From DATEMK01 sp035275625 (GTDB taxonomy: Bacteria; Bacteroidota; Bacteroidia; AKYH767-A; OLB10): a stretch of DNA of 5,220 nt. The DNA lies in assembly GCA_035275625.1 (NCBI GenBank), contig DATEMK010000118.1, forward strand, positions 1 to 5,220, given 5' to 3'. Every line of letters starts with the position of its first letter. The first letter of the stretch is position 1. A program made the translations under genes and the position numbers. This document shows, piece after piece, positions 1 to 5,220 of the stretch. The notes beneath the pieces are model-generated. The model saw only the letters and a list, made by a program, of their open reading frames with translations, ran no database searches and was not told where the DNA came from.

Positions 1-192
1 GACGTCCCTGAAAATTATCTGACGGTCACTTATAGTTTGTCAGAGAAAAACGGGCAAACCATTTTTACTGTAACACAAGGTAATTATGCAACAGTTGCTG
101 ACGGTGAAAGAAGATATAACGAGGCTTACAACGGGGGCGAAGGGTGGAACCCTATTTTGGAGCAGATTAAAAAATTAGTGGAAGCAAATTAA
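1..192 (+). CDS. SRPBCC / AHSA1-like domain protein, C-terminal part (5' end outside window)
   Basis: The reading frame is open from base 1 to a TAA at 190-192 and gives the last 63 residues of a protein. Seen: two beta strands (LTVTYSL, then TIFTVTQGN), an acidic/basic stretch (ADGERRYNEAY), then NGGEGWNPILEQIKKLVEAN. Family knowledge: this strand-strand-long-helix ending, with a GW.PIL..IK.L core in the last helix, is typical of the AHSA1 (activator of Hsp90 ATPase homologue 1-like) branch of the SRPBCC/START-like helix-grip fold. These are small soluble cytoplasmic proteins, usually 140-170 residues, so more than half is missing. The hydrophobic cavity may bind a small ligand, but the specific role cannot be read from this fragment. 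A weak terminator-like hairpin follows the stop and 153 nt separate it from the next gene, so it is probably the end of its own transcript. Confidence 0.8.
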   Translation, partial: DVPENYLTVTYSLSEKNGQTIFTVTQGNYATVADGERRYNEAYNGGEGWNPILEQIKKLVEAN

Positions 193-233
193 AAAGCCGG
201 ATTGCGTTAAAAGTTTGCAGGTTTTTATTTTTT
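192..233 (+). terminator. Possible rho-independent terminator after the SRPBCC gene
   Basis: An imperfect hairpin starts at the last base of the SRPBCC stop codon. Bases 192-198 (AAAAGCC) pair with 220-226 (GGTTTTT, one G-T wobble), and an inner TGC (203-205) pairs with GCA (217-219) after a 4-nt bulge. A T-rich run continues to base 233. Placement right after a stop codon supports the call. The bulge and the low GC content of the stem make it weak. Confidence 0.3.
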
Positions 234-345
234 ACAACCATAGCTTTTTTTGTTTTTTTACAATTGTTTAACCAAACATTAACTTTTCGTATTCAATAAA
301 TTTCAGGAGGATGACGTTAGCAATAAAGCTAAAGCTAAATTGCAA

Positions 346-1026
346 ATGTATAATTCCCGTCAGCACACATTGCAGCGGTCCCTGAACTTCACAGGGCAGT
401 TGCTTTTCTGGTTGCCGGTTATTTTTTTCAGCTTATTGCTGGTAAAAAACACACTTCCTTATTTTTCGTTCAGTGAGAGCTTCAGCTTTATAGAGGAGCG
501 TGCGGTACTGTTTGCAAAACCTGTTTACAAGTGGTGTTTTTACGCGCACATTTTTGCGGGGATGTTTTGCATAACGGCAGCGCTTGTGCAATTTTCTGGA
601 TACATTCTGAAAAAAAGAAAAGCGATCCATGTATGGTCGGGAAGAATTTATGTGGCTGTTGTAATGCTTATTGGCGCACCAACCGGTTTGTACATGTCGT
701 TTTTCGCAAAAGGAAGCTATTGGGAGCGGGCGCTTTTTATGTTTATGGCAGTGTACTGGTTTTTTGCCACTGTGAAAGGATTGCAAATGATCCTGGAAAA
801 AAATGTGCTCGCACATAAATTCTGGATGATACGCTCTTATTGCATGGCAATGACGGCTGTTACCTTCCGCCTGTATCATCTTTTCTTTTTCTACATCGGC
901 TGGGGCCATCTTGAGAATTATGAAATATCGCTTTGGATCAGTGTGGTTGGGAATATTCTTGCGGCAGAGTATCTTATCTGGAAAAGAAGTAAATCTTATT
1001 TGCAAACATTGTCATTTAAATCTTAA
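346..1026 (+). CDS. DUF2306 family integral membrane protein
   Basis: A 226-residue, strongly hydrophobic protein with about six predicted membrane helices (roughly residues 18-35, 63-83, 98-120, 128-148, 162-184, 194-211). The diagnostic part is the run at 157-176 (HKFWMIRSYCMAMTAVTFRL), together with AHIFAG (67-72) and IHVWSGRIY (94-102). These match the conserved blocks of DUF2306, a bacterial inner-membrane family without an assigned function. Four histidines (H68, H95, H157, H178) lie in or near helix ends, a pattern compatible with metal or haem binding, but that is inference. Start: ATG at 346 is chosen; an in-frame TTG at 340 would add two residues. A strong AGGAGG at 305-310 lies too far upstream to serve either. 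No canonical TAnnTTTG promoter is seen upstream; the closest is TTTG (214-217), 23 nt, TAGCTTTT (241-248), with one mismatch. The stop is 5 nt before the next ATG, so the two genes are probably one operon. Confidence 0.85.
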   Translation: MYNSRQHTLQRSLNFTGQLLFWLPVIFFSLLLVKNTLPYFSFSESFSFIEERAVLFAKPVYKWCFYAHIFAGMFCITAALVQFSGYILKKRKAIHVWSGRIYVAVVMLIGAPTGLYMSFFAKGSYWERALFMFMAVYWFFATVKGLQMILEKNVLAHKFWMIRSYCMAMTAVTFRLYHLFFFYIGWGHLENYEISLWISVVGNILAAEYLIWKRSKSYLQTLSFKS

Positions 1027-1031
1027 AAGCT

Positions 1032-1580
1032 ATGAAACGATTCATCATTACAAGCGCTGCGCTCATGTGCGCTGCCCTGCTCTATGGAGCAGTTGATTTT
1101 ATGATCTCAAAGAATCATGGAGATCTTACAGGACTTTATCATGATACACCAAACGTGGAAGTACCGGGTGTGACAACAACTAAAACTGAGCCTGCGCCCG
1201 CTGAAGCGAAATTCAATTTTGTAAGCGAACCGCGCACTATTACTGTTGCAACAAATGAAAAAGCACAAAAACAAAAAACTAAAAAAACTCCTGAACGGGA
1301 AATAAAGCTCGAAGAATTTTCACGCGCAGCATTAGACGATGTGGTTGCTGAAGAAGAAATTGAAAATGATTCAGCGAAAGCTCTTGTTACTGAACATAAC
1401 GTGGCAAAACCTCCACTACCATCATTGGTTCATGTCATTGATTCATTTGCTACAGTACCTATTAAAGCAAATGCAGTGAAACCAAAAAGGAAGATTTCTT
1501 CAGATAAATTCAGCCGTGGCCCGCTTCGTGTTGAAACTCATTCGCAGACCTTGGTTTTGAACGATTCAATAAAAAAATAG
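1032..1580 (+). CDS. Hypothetical membrane-anchored or exported protein with duplicated FSRxxL motif
   Basis: A 182-residue protein I do not recognise. Seen: a short basic start (MKR) and a hydrophobic segment at residues 4-21, which reads as a signal peptide or single N-terminal anchor. C13 lies in the hydrophobic core, but the residue before it is Met, so a lipobox is unlikely. The rest is polar and low in complexity: a Pro/Ala/Thr-rich linker (about 46-60), a Lys-rich patch (77-92), an acidic stretch (102-113) and a second Pro/Lys-rich region (125-155). A short motif occurs twice, EEFSRAALDD (94-103) and DKFSRGPLRVE (159-169), sharing FSRxxL. The remainder looks largely disordered, so the motif copies may be the functional docking points in the periplasm. 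The start 5 nt after the DUF2306 stop suggests co-expression, possibly partnership with that membrane protein (inference). The 3' end is an A-rich codon run before TAG. Confidence 0.7.
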   Translation: MKRFIITSAALMCAALLYGAVDFMISKNHGDLTGLYHDTPNVEVPGVTTTKTEPAPAEAKFNFVSEPRTITVATNEKAQKQKTKKTPEREIKLEEFSRAALDDVVAEEEIENDSAKALVTEHNVAKPPLPSLVHVIDSFATVPIKANAVKPKRKISSDKFSRGPLRVETHSQTLVLNDSIKK

Positions 1581-1647
1581 AATTATTTTTCTCATTGATA
1601 AAAATTGCTGAATTTTCCGGGAAAGTTTTTTATAAGGTTATCCCGTT

Positions 1648-2541
1648 ATGCCGCAAAATATTATTGTTAAATCACTGCTCAATAAAACCAAACGCAGGGA
1701 TTCATGGTTCCTGGATGATTACACCATCAATCCCTACAGCGGCTGTTCTTTCAATTGCCTCTATTGCTATATCCGCGGAAGCAAGTATGGTGAAAACATG
1801 GCGGAAAAATTATCGGTGAAAACAAATTCTGTTGAGATTTTAGAAAAGCAATTACACAACAAAGCAAAAAAAAATCAATACGGGATCATCGTGCTTTCAT
1901 CCGCTACCGATCCTTATCTTCAGATCGAAAAAGAGCTGGGGTTGACCAGGAGAATTCTTGAAGTGATTTTAAAATACCGGTTCCCGCTTCACGTAATTAC
2001 CAAGTCAGATTTAGTAATCCGCGATTTTGATTTGCTCAAAGAAATTAACAAGCAGGCAATTTTACCTGCTGACCTGGAAGGAAAGCTTTCGCAAAAAGTA
2101 TTCATCACCTTTTCGTTTTCAACAACAGATAATGCTGTTGCTAAAATTTTTGAACCCGGTGCGACACAACCCGATAAAAGATTACAGGCTCTCGAAACAA
2201 CTCTGCAGAATGGCTTTTTAAGCGGGGTCAGCTTAATGCCGCTGCTCCCTTACATTACAGATACGGGAGAAAATCTCCATAAAATGTTCAGCACGTTTAA
2301 ACAAACCGGTGTGAAATATATTTTTCCTGCATCGCTTACTTTATTCGGAAATAATTCTTCCGACAGTAAAACACTTGTGTTTAAAGCAATCGAAAAACAT
2401 TACCCGCATTTGCTTGAGAAGTATCAGAAATTTTTTTCTTCCTCCTTTCAAATGCCACAGTATTATCAAAATGCATTTTATAAAAAGACCAAACAATTGT
2501 GCGAAGAATATGGATTGCCCGGCAGGATATATCCGCAATGA
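1648..2541 (+). CDS. SPL-family radical SAM protein (COG1533-like), substrate unknown
   Basis: A 297-residue cytoplasmic protein. Seen: near the N-terminus, INPYSGCSFNCLYCY carries the radical SAM CX3CX2C motif (C33, C37, C40), which binds a [4Fe-4S] cluster and S-adenosylmethionine for reductive cleavage to the 5'-deoxyadenosyl radical. Downstream blocks fit the family related to spore photoproduct lyase: SSATDPYLQIEKELGLTRRILEV starting at 84, ITKSDLVIRDFDLL (117-130), FSFSTTDN (155-162), EPGATQPDKRLQAL (169-182) and MPLLPYITD (197-205). These correspond to the strands of a partial TIM barrel. The only other cysteine is C285. Homologues are often labelled 'DNA repair photolyase', but a DNA substrate is not shown here: aligning SSATDPY with the CTSD block of authentic spore photoproduct lyase puts Ser at the H-donor Cys position. 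No maturase, peptide substrate or repair gene is adjacent. The start follows an AT-rich leader without a Shine-Dalgarno sequence. Separated by 67 nt from the preceding gene and 72 nt from the next. Confidence 0.85.
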   Translation: MPQNIIVKSLLNKTKRRDSWFLDDYTINPYSGCSFNCLYCYIRGSKYGENMAEKLSVKTNSVEILEKQLHNKAKKNQYGIIVLSSATDPYLQIEKELGLTRRILEVILKYRFPLHVITKSDLVIRDFDLLKEINKQAILPADLEGKLSQKVFITFSFSTTDNAVAKIFEPGATQPDKRLQALETTLQNGFLSGVSLMPLLPYITDTGENLHKMFSTFKQTGVKYIFPASLTLFGNNSSDSKTLVFKAIEKHYPHLLEKYQKFFSSSFQMPQYYQNAFYKKTKQLCEEYGLPGRIYPQ

Positions 2542-2550
2542 GAACTTGCA

Positions 2551-2562
2551 ATTGTTAACAAT
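2551..2562. repeat. Perfect 12-bp palindrome in the 2542-2613 gap
   Basis: ATTGTTAACAAT reads identically on both strands and begins 9 nt after the stop of the radical SAM gene. A symmetric AT-rich site could be an operator for a dimeric regulator of the downstream 25-residue-repeat gene. However, palindromes of this size occur by chance in AT-rich spacers and no second copy is seen in the window. Confidence 0.25.
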
Positions 2563-2575
2563 AAAGCACATTTTT

Positions 2576-2598
2576 GCCTTGTTATATTAAAGGCTTTT
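2576..2598 (+). terminator. Possible weak terminator hairpin between the radical SAM and repeat-protein genes
   Basis: GCCTT (2576-2580) pairs with AAGGC (2590-2594) around a 9-nt AT-rich loop and is followed by TTTT (2595-2598). The stem is only 5 bp and the T run is short. It would also lie within the leader of the next gene, whose ATG is only 15 nt downstream, so it could instead be a leader structure or chance. Confidence 0.25.
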
Positions 2599-2613
2599 CG
2601 AAAGAAAATAATC

Positions 2614-3030
2614 ATGAGGGATTATCCTGAAATAGCTATAGAAAAATGGTGCGATTACATCAGCGGCAATGATGATGCGCGCAGGTGGCTCGAAGAAAAT
2701 AATTTCAGGGAGCTTGCAGAGTTTTGGGATGCTTACGAAAATATAGAGCAATCATTTCAATGGCTGAAGAGTAACGGCTTCCTCCACCTTGCTGCATGCA
2801 TTGATGCAGCGAATCATAACAGCAAAGCCAAATTGTGGCTGTTGAAATATGGCTATACTGATCTTGCCGCTTTTTGTGATGCATCAGAAGGAAACCAGCA
2901 TGCTGTATCCATCCTTCTCCAAAACGAAAAATACCAGTTGGTCAGAGTTGCCAGAACAATTTACAGTAATCACAAAAAAAAGAAAAGATCTTTCTGGAGA
3001 ATTTTTGATTTTGGCAACCCGTTTAAATAA
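2614..3030 (+). CDS. Small all-alpha protein made of 25-residue repeats, function unknown
   Basis: A 138-residue protein, probably cytoplasmic (no signal peptide or membrane helix). Seen: residues 14-113 repeat with an exact 25-residue period. W25/W50/W75 are each followed by Leu; F31/F56/Y81, L34/L59/L84/L109, A35/A60/A85, D14/D39/D64/D89, A40/A65/A90 and a small residue at 22/47/72/97 fall on the same register. Each unit reads as two short helices, one containing WL..NGF and one containing LAAF.DA, followed by a polar turn (GN at 18-19 and 93-94). Three near-complete units are flanked by half units. The tail (119-138) begins with a basic cluster (HKKKKR) and ends in aromatic residues. I do not recognise a named family; a short alpha-solenoid or helical-hairpin scaffold for protein binding is an inference. 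The Trp/Phe positions would form the core. ATG at 2614 follows an A-rich leader without a Shine-Dalgarno sequence. No partner is evident: the flanking genes are 72 and 98 nt away. Confidence 0.75.
   Translation: MRDYPEIAIEKWCDYISGNDDARRWLEENNFRELAEFWDAYENIEQSFQWLKSNGFLHLAACIDAANHNSKAKLWLLKYGYTDLAAFCDASEGNQHAVSILLQNEKYQLVRVARTIYSNHKKKKRSFWRIFDFGNPFK
2653..2952 (+). repeat. 75-bp-period coding repeat (25-residue units) within the repeat protein
   Basis: Repeat register inside the 2614-3030 gene. The Trp codons fall at 2686, 2761 and 2836, exactly 75 bp apart, each beginning TGGCT. The repeat is clear in the protein but mostly eroded in the DNA, which indicates old duplication kept by selection on the fold, not a recent tandem expansion. 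Confidence 0.75.
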
Positions 3031-3043
3031 TAGCAATTTTCTG

Positions 3044-3077
3044 TTGGATTCCGGGCGTTTAATTTTTCTTAAATTTG
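3044..3077 (+). promoter_or_regulatory. Upstream copy of a Bacteroidota-type promoter element before the cyclase gene
   Basis: TAAATTTG at 3070-3077 matches the TAnnTTTG -7 element of the Bacteroidota primary sigma factor. The only -33-like element is TTG at 3044-3046, with 23 nt between, at the upper end of the spacing range I recall for this promoter class. Initiation would fall near 3084, giving a leader of about 45 nt. It is weaker than the downstream copy. Confidence 0.35.
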
Positions 3078-3102
3078 AAACAATGTGCCTGTAATAAATT
3101 TG
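3074..3102 (+). promoter_or_regulatory. Probable promoter of the cyclase/TPR gene
   Basis: TTTG (3074-3077), 17 nt, then TAAATTTG (3095-3102) matches the TTTG / TAnnTTTG promoter consensus of Bacteroidota at both elements. Initiation about 7 nt downstream (near 3109) leaves a leader of about 20 nt before the ATG at 3129, with no Shine-Dalgarno sequence. Its presence in the 98-nt gap suggests that the cyclase gene is transcribed on its own. Confidence 0.55.
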
Positions 3103-3128
3103 ATTAAGTATAAATCGTAAATTTTTTT

Positions 3129-5054
3129 ATGTCATCCACCCGTCAGCTTGCTGCAATTATGTTCATTGATATTTCCGGGTACACCGCTATGATGCAGGAA
3201 AATGAAACATTAACCCTGCAGCTCCGCGATAAGTTGCAAAAAAAGCTGGAAGAAGAAGTGGCCAGGCATGGCGGACGTATCTGGGAATTCAAAGGTGATG
3301 GCGCCATGTGCAGTTTTCCCAGTACGCTTGAAGCAGTGAGAGCCGCTCTTGCGCTGCAGCTCGATATGCTGGTTACCCCGGTGGTTCCTGTACGCATCGG
3401 CATGCATACAGGAGATGTAATGCAGGATGAAAATACTATTTATGGCGACAGTGTAAATATTGCATCAAGAATGGAATCCTTTGCCGTGCCCGGAAGTATT
3501 TTTATTTCAGGCAGGGTGCAGGAAGATATAAAAAACCACAGGGAGATTCAAACCGTTTCACTGGGAAAGTATGCATTGAAAAATGTAAAAGACAATGTAG
3601 AAATATTTGCGGTCAGCAATCCCGGTATAGTAATTCCCGGTGCTTCCGAACTTAAAGGCAAGGGTGAAAAAGTCCTGAAAAAAAACATCCTGGTACTTCC
3701 GTTTGTGAATATGAGCAATGATGCGGAACAGGAATATTTCAGCGATGGTCTCACGGAAGAGCTTATTTCAGGTTTATCGAGGCTGAAAGAAATGAAAGTG
3801 GTCTCCAGGACAACCTCTATGCAATACAAAAACACCAATAAGGATATTAAAAAAATAGGCATCGAAACCGGGGCAGGTTATATCATGGAAGGAAGTGTGA
3901 GAAAACATGGAGCTAATCTCCGGATCACTGCCCAGTTCATAGACGCTGACAGGGACATGCATTTATGGGCAGAGAACTATAGCGGAACCATAGATGATAT
4001 TTTTGATATACAGGAAAAAGTGTCGGCAAAAATTGTGGACGCTCTGCGAATGCATCTTACACAGGATCAAAAAGCAAAGCTTAAGAAACGTTATACAGAT
4101 AATACAGAAGCTTACCAGCTTTATTTAAAGGGGCGCTACTTCTGGAAAAAAAGAAATGAAGAAGGACTGAAAACTGCTATACGCTTTTTTGAAAAGGCAA
4201 TAGAGGTTGATGCAGGCTATGCATTGGCATGGGCCGGCCTTGCCGACACATACGGCCTGATGGGTGAATACACAAATATTTCGCGGAGAGAGCTGCTTTC
4301 GAAAATGAAGTCAGCAATAGACAAGGCGTTGGAATTGGACAACCGTCTTGCTGAAGCCCACATCTCGCTTGCTATTTCGCTGATGTTAAATGAGTGGGAT
4401 TGGATCAATGCAGAGAAAGAGTTTAAGCTGGGGATTGAACTGGACCCGAACTATGCAACAGGGCATCACTGGTATGCTGAGCTGCTGTTGTTTTCAGGCC
4501 GCATGTCAGAAGCCTTCAGGGAAATATCACTTGCGGTTGACCTGGACCCGCTTTCGCAGGGAATATTAAAGGACAAGGGAATATTTTATTACTATAACCG
4601 GCAATATGATGAAGCCATAGACATTGCACTGAAAACGCTCGAGCTGGATCCCGAATTTTCCCCGTCATACCGTCTTATCTCTCTGGCTTACCTCGGCAAA
4701 GGAATGTTTGACAGGGCTATTGAGGAAAACAAACACTGGGGTGATTGTATCGGGAACAAGGTGAAAACGGATGTTGCCCTCGCCCAGATCTATGCTGCTG
4801 CAGGACGGAAAAAAGATGCTGAAAAAATAATTAACGAGGTGGAAGCAGGCACCGCCCTGAGCGGAAACGATTACCGCGGAATGGCTTTAATATATGCCAC
4901 TCTTGGCGAAAATGATAAAGCTTTTGAATGGCTTGAAAAAAGTTACCTGATGCATGAGGAGTCTTTATGCAGCCTGAAGATTGATCCTAAATTAGATGTT
5001 CTTCATACTGATCCCAGGTTTAATATTTTGCTTAAGAAAGTGGGGTTGGAATAA
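3129..5054 (+). CDS. Class III nucleotide cyclase - TolB-like domain - TPR protein
   Basis: A 641-residue protein with three parts. (1) Residues 5-163: class III adenylate/guanylate cyclase catalytic domain, which makes a cyclic nucleotide from a nucleoside triphosphate. Metal-binding Asp residues are present (D14 in FIDISGY, D57 in KGDG), as are the transition-state residues N110 and R114 (SVNIASRME). The base-recognising Lys and Asp are replaced by E53 and T103, so substrate choice is uncertain; the arm between R89 and N110 is short. Class III domains act as dimers. (2) About 185-310: TolB/FlgO-like domain (ILVLPFVNMS, EYFSDGLTEELI, GYIMEGSVRK, LRITAQFIDA, HLWAENY), a likely sensory or binding module. 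(3) About 327-641: TPR helical hairpins, with unit ends IEVD (358-361), LELD (401-404), IELDP (436-440), VDLDP (470-474) and LELDP (504-508), a further hairpin near 587-606, and the typical IDP..D.L..DPRF ending. No signal peptide or membrane helix is seen, so it is probably cytoplasmic. It is preceded by a good promoter match and convergent with the T9SS cargo gene. Commonly annotated as an adenylate/guanylate cyclase domain protein. Confidence 0.9.
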   Translation: MSSTRQLAAIMFIDISGYTAMMQENETLTLQLRDKLQKKLEEEVARHGGRIWEFKGDGAMCSFPSTLEAVRAALALQLDMLVTPVVPVRIGMHTGDVMQDENTIYGDSVNIASRMESFAVPGSIFISGRVQEDIKNHREIQTVSLGKYALKNVKDNVEIFAVSNPGIVIPGASELKGKGEKVLKKNILVLPFVNMSNDAEQEYFSDGLTEELISGLSRLKEMKVVSRTTSMQYKNTNKDIKKIGIETGAGYIMEGSVRKHGANLRITAQFIDADRDMHLWAENYSGTIDDIFDIQEKVSAKIVDALRMHLTQDQKAKLKKRYTDNTEAYQLYLKGRYFWKKRNEEGLKTAIRFFEKAIEVDAGYALAWAGLADTYGLMGEYTNISRRELLSKMKSAIDKALELDNRLAEAHISLAISLMLNEWDWINAEKEFKLGIELDPNYATGHHWYAELLLFSGRMSEAFREISLAVDLDPLSQGILKDKGIFYYYNRQYDEAIDIALKTLELDPEFSPSYRLISLAYLGKGMFDRAIEENKHWGDCIGNKVKTDVALAQIYAAAGRKKDAEKIINEVEAGTALSGNDYRGMALIYATLGENDKAFEWLEKSYLMHEESLCSLKIDPKLDVLHTDPRFNILLKKVGLE

Positions 5055-5141
5055 TTAAACCGAACAAAGTCATTCTTTTTTATTTCTTTTAATTTAACTG
5101 TTATCGGAATACCCATACCATGCACACGAATTTACTGCATT

Positions 5142-5220
5142 TTATTCTTTTATAATTTTCTTCACTGTTTTTTGTTTTCCAATACGCACTTCAACAAAAT
5201 AAATTCCTTTTGAAAAACCC
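5142..5220 (-). CDS. C-terminus of a T9SS cargo protein (type A sorting domain), rest outside window
   Basis: Read on the minus strand, a frame open from the window edge ends at a TAA (5142-5144) and gives 25 residues, beginning GFSKGIYFVEVRIG and ending KQKTVKKIIKE. Family knowledge: L/FSKGIYFV.v..g....KKIIv.. at the extreme C-terminus is the hallmark of the type A sorting domain of the type IX secretion (Por) system. The system carries the protein across the outer membrane and usually removes the domain on the cell surface. The passenger (often an adhesin, protease, glycoside hydrolase or PKD-repeat protein) is off the window and cannot be named. It is convergent with the cyclase gene, with 87 nt between the stops; that spacer is AT-rich and I find no convincing bidirectional terminator in it. 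The fragment is short, but the motif and its position at a stop codon agree. Confidence 0.75.
   Translation of the reverse strand, partial: GFSKGIYFVEVRIGKQKTVKKIIKE

Noticed and set aside
311..385. 24-codon frame starting at the ATG beside AGGAGG as a real gene
   Set aside because: The spacing between AGGAGG and the ATG is zero, the peptide is featureless, and the frame overlaps the DUF2306 start. Kept only as a low-interest observation.
433..1005. Long minus-strand open frame (190 codons) opposite the DUF2306 gene
   Set aside because: It lies wholly antisense to a well-supported membrane protein gene, its translation shows no recognisable domain, and it is rich in His, Lys, Arg and Cys as expected for an antisense shadow.
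1602..1642. AT-only hairpin (AAAATT/AATTTT) and TTTCCGGGAAA with a following T run, as a terminator after the FSRxxL gene
   Set aside because: The first stem contains only A-T pairs and lacks a T run immediately after it; the second has a stem of about 4 bp. Neither is convincing.
1595..1819. Plus-strand TTG-started frame overlapping the radical SAM start
   Set aside because: It runs out of frame through the region coding for the CX3CX2C motif; its translation is a frame-shifted copy of that region without its own features.
2341..2571. Minus-strand 76-codon frame over the end of the radical SAM gene
   Set aside because: It is antisense to a conserved family C-terminus and shows no domain, start context or promoter.
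2849..3094. Plus-strand 81-codon frame overlapping the end of the repeat protein
   Set aside because: It is out of frame with the clear 25-residue repeat gene and has no recognisable domain.
5055..5141. Bidirectional terminator in the convergent spacer
   Set aside because: Expected from the gene arrangement, but I could not find an inverted repeat of useful length. The spacer is AT-rich and unstructured by eye.

Overview
The window looks like an ordinary stretch of chromosome from a member of the Bacteroidota. Four things point there: AT-rich intergenic DNA and near-absence of Shine-Dalgarno sequences at the start codons; TAnnTTTG-type promoter elements before the cyclase gene; a cyclase/TolB-like/TPR protein of a kind I know mainly from this phylum; and, at the right edge on the minus strand, the C-terminal end of a type IX secretion (T9SS) cargo protein. 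Closer placement (for example Chitinophagia or Sphingobacteriia) is a guess.

Layout. Bases 1-192 hold the 3' end of an SRPBCC/AHSA1-type protein gene, followed by a weak terminator-like hairpin. Next is a probable two-gene operon: a six-helix DUF2306 membrane protein (346-1026) and, 5 nt later, a membrane-anchored or exported protein of unknown function with a duplicated FSRxxL motif (1032-1580). A gene for an SPL-family radical SAM protein follows (1648-2541), then a small protein built almost entirely of an exact 25-residue repeat (2614-3030). After a 98-nt gap with two copies of TAAATTTG 25 bp apart comes a 641-residue cytoplasmic protein with a class III nucleotide cyclase domain, a TolB-like domain and C-terminal TPRs (3129-5054). 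The minus-strand T9SS cargo gene converges on it (stop at 5142-5144) and runs off the window.

How the genes relate. Only the DUF2306/FSRxxL pair has spacing tight enough to argue for co-transcription and perhaps shared function. The other genes are separated by 67-98 nt and show no obvious pathway link. The cyclase appears to have its own promoter.

Novelty. I see no clear sign of a new multi-gene system: no CRISPR, transposase, phage, toxin-antitoxin or RNA gene. The points most worth a second look are the unusual base-recognition residues (Glu/Thr in place of Lys/Asp) in the cyclase, the 25-residue repeat protein, the duplicated FSRxxL motif in the DUF2306 partner, and the Ser that replaces the expected Cys in the SPL-like radical SAM enzyme. 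No gap without a gene exceeds 300 bases; the longest is 193-345.
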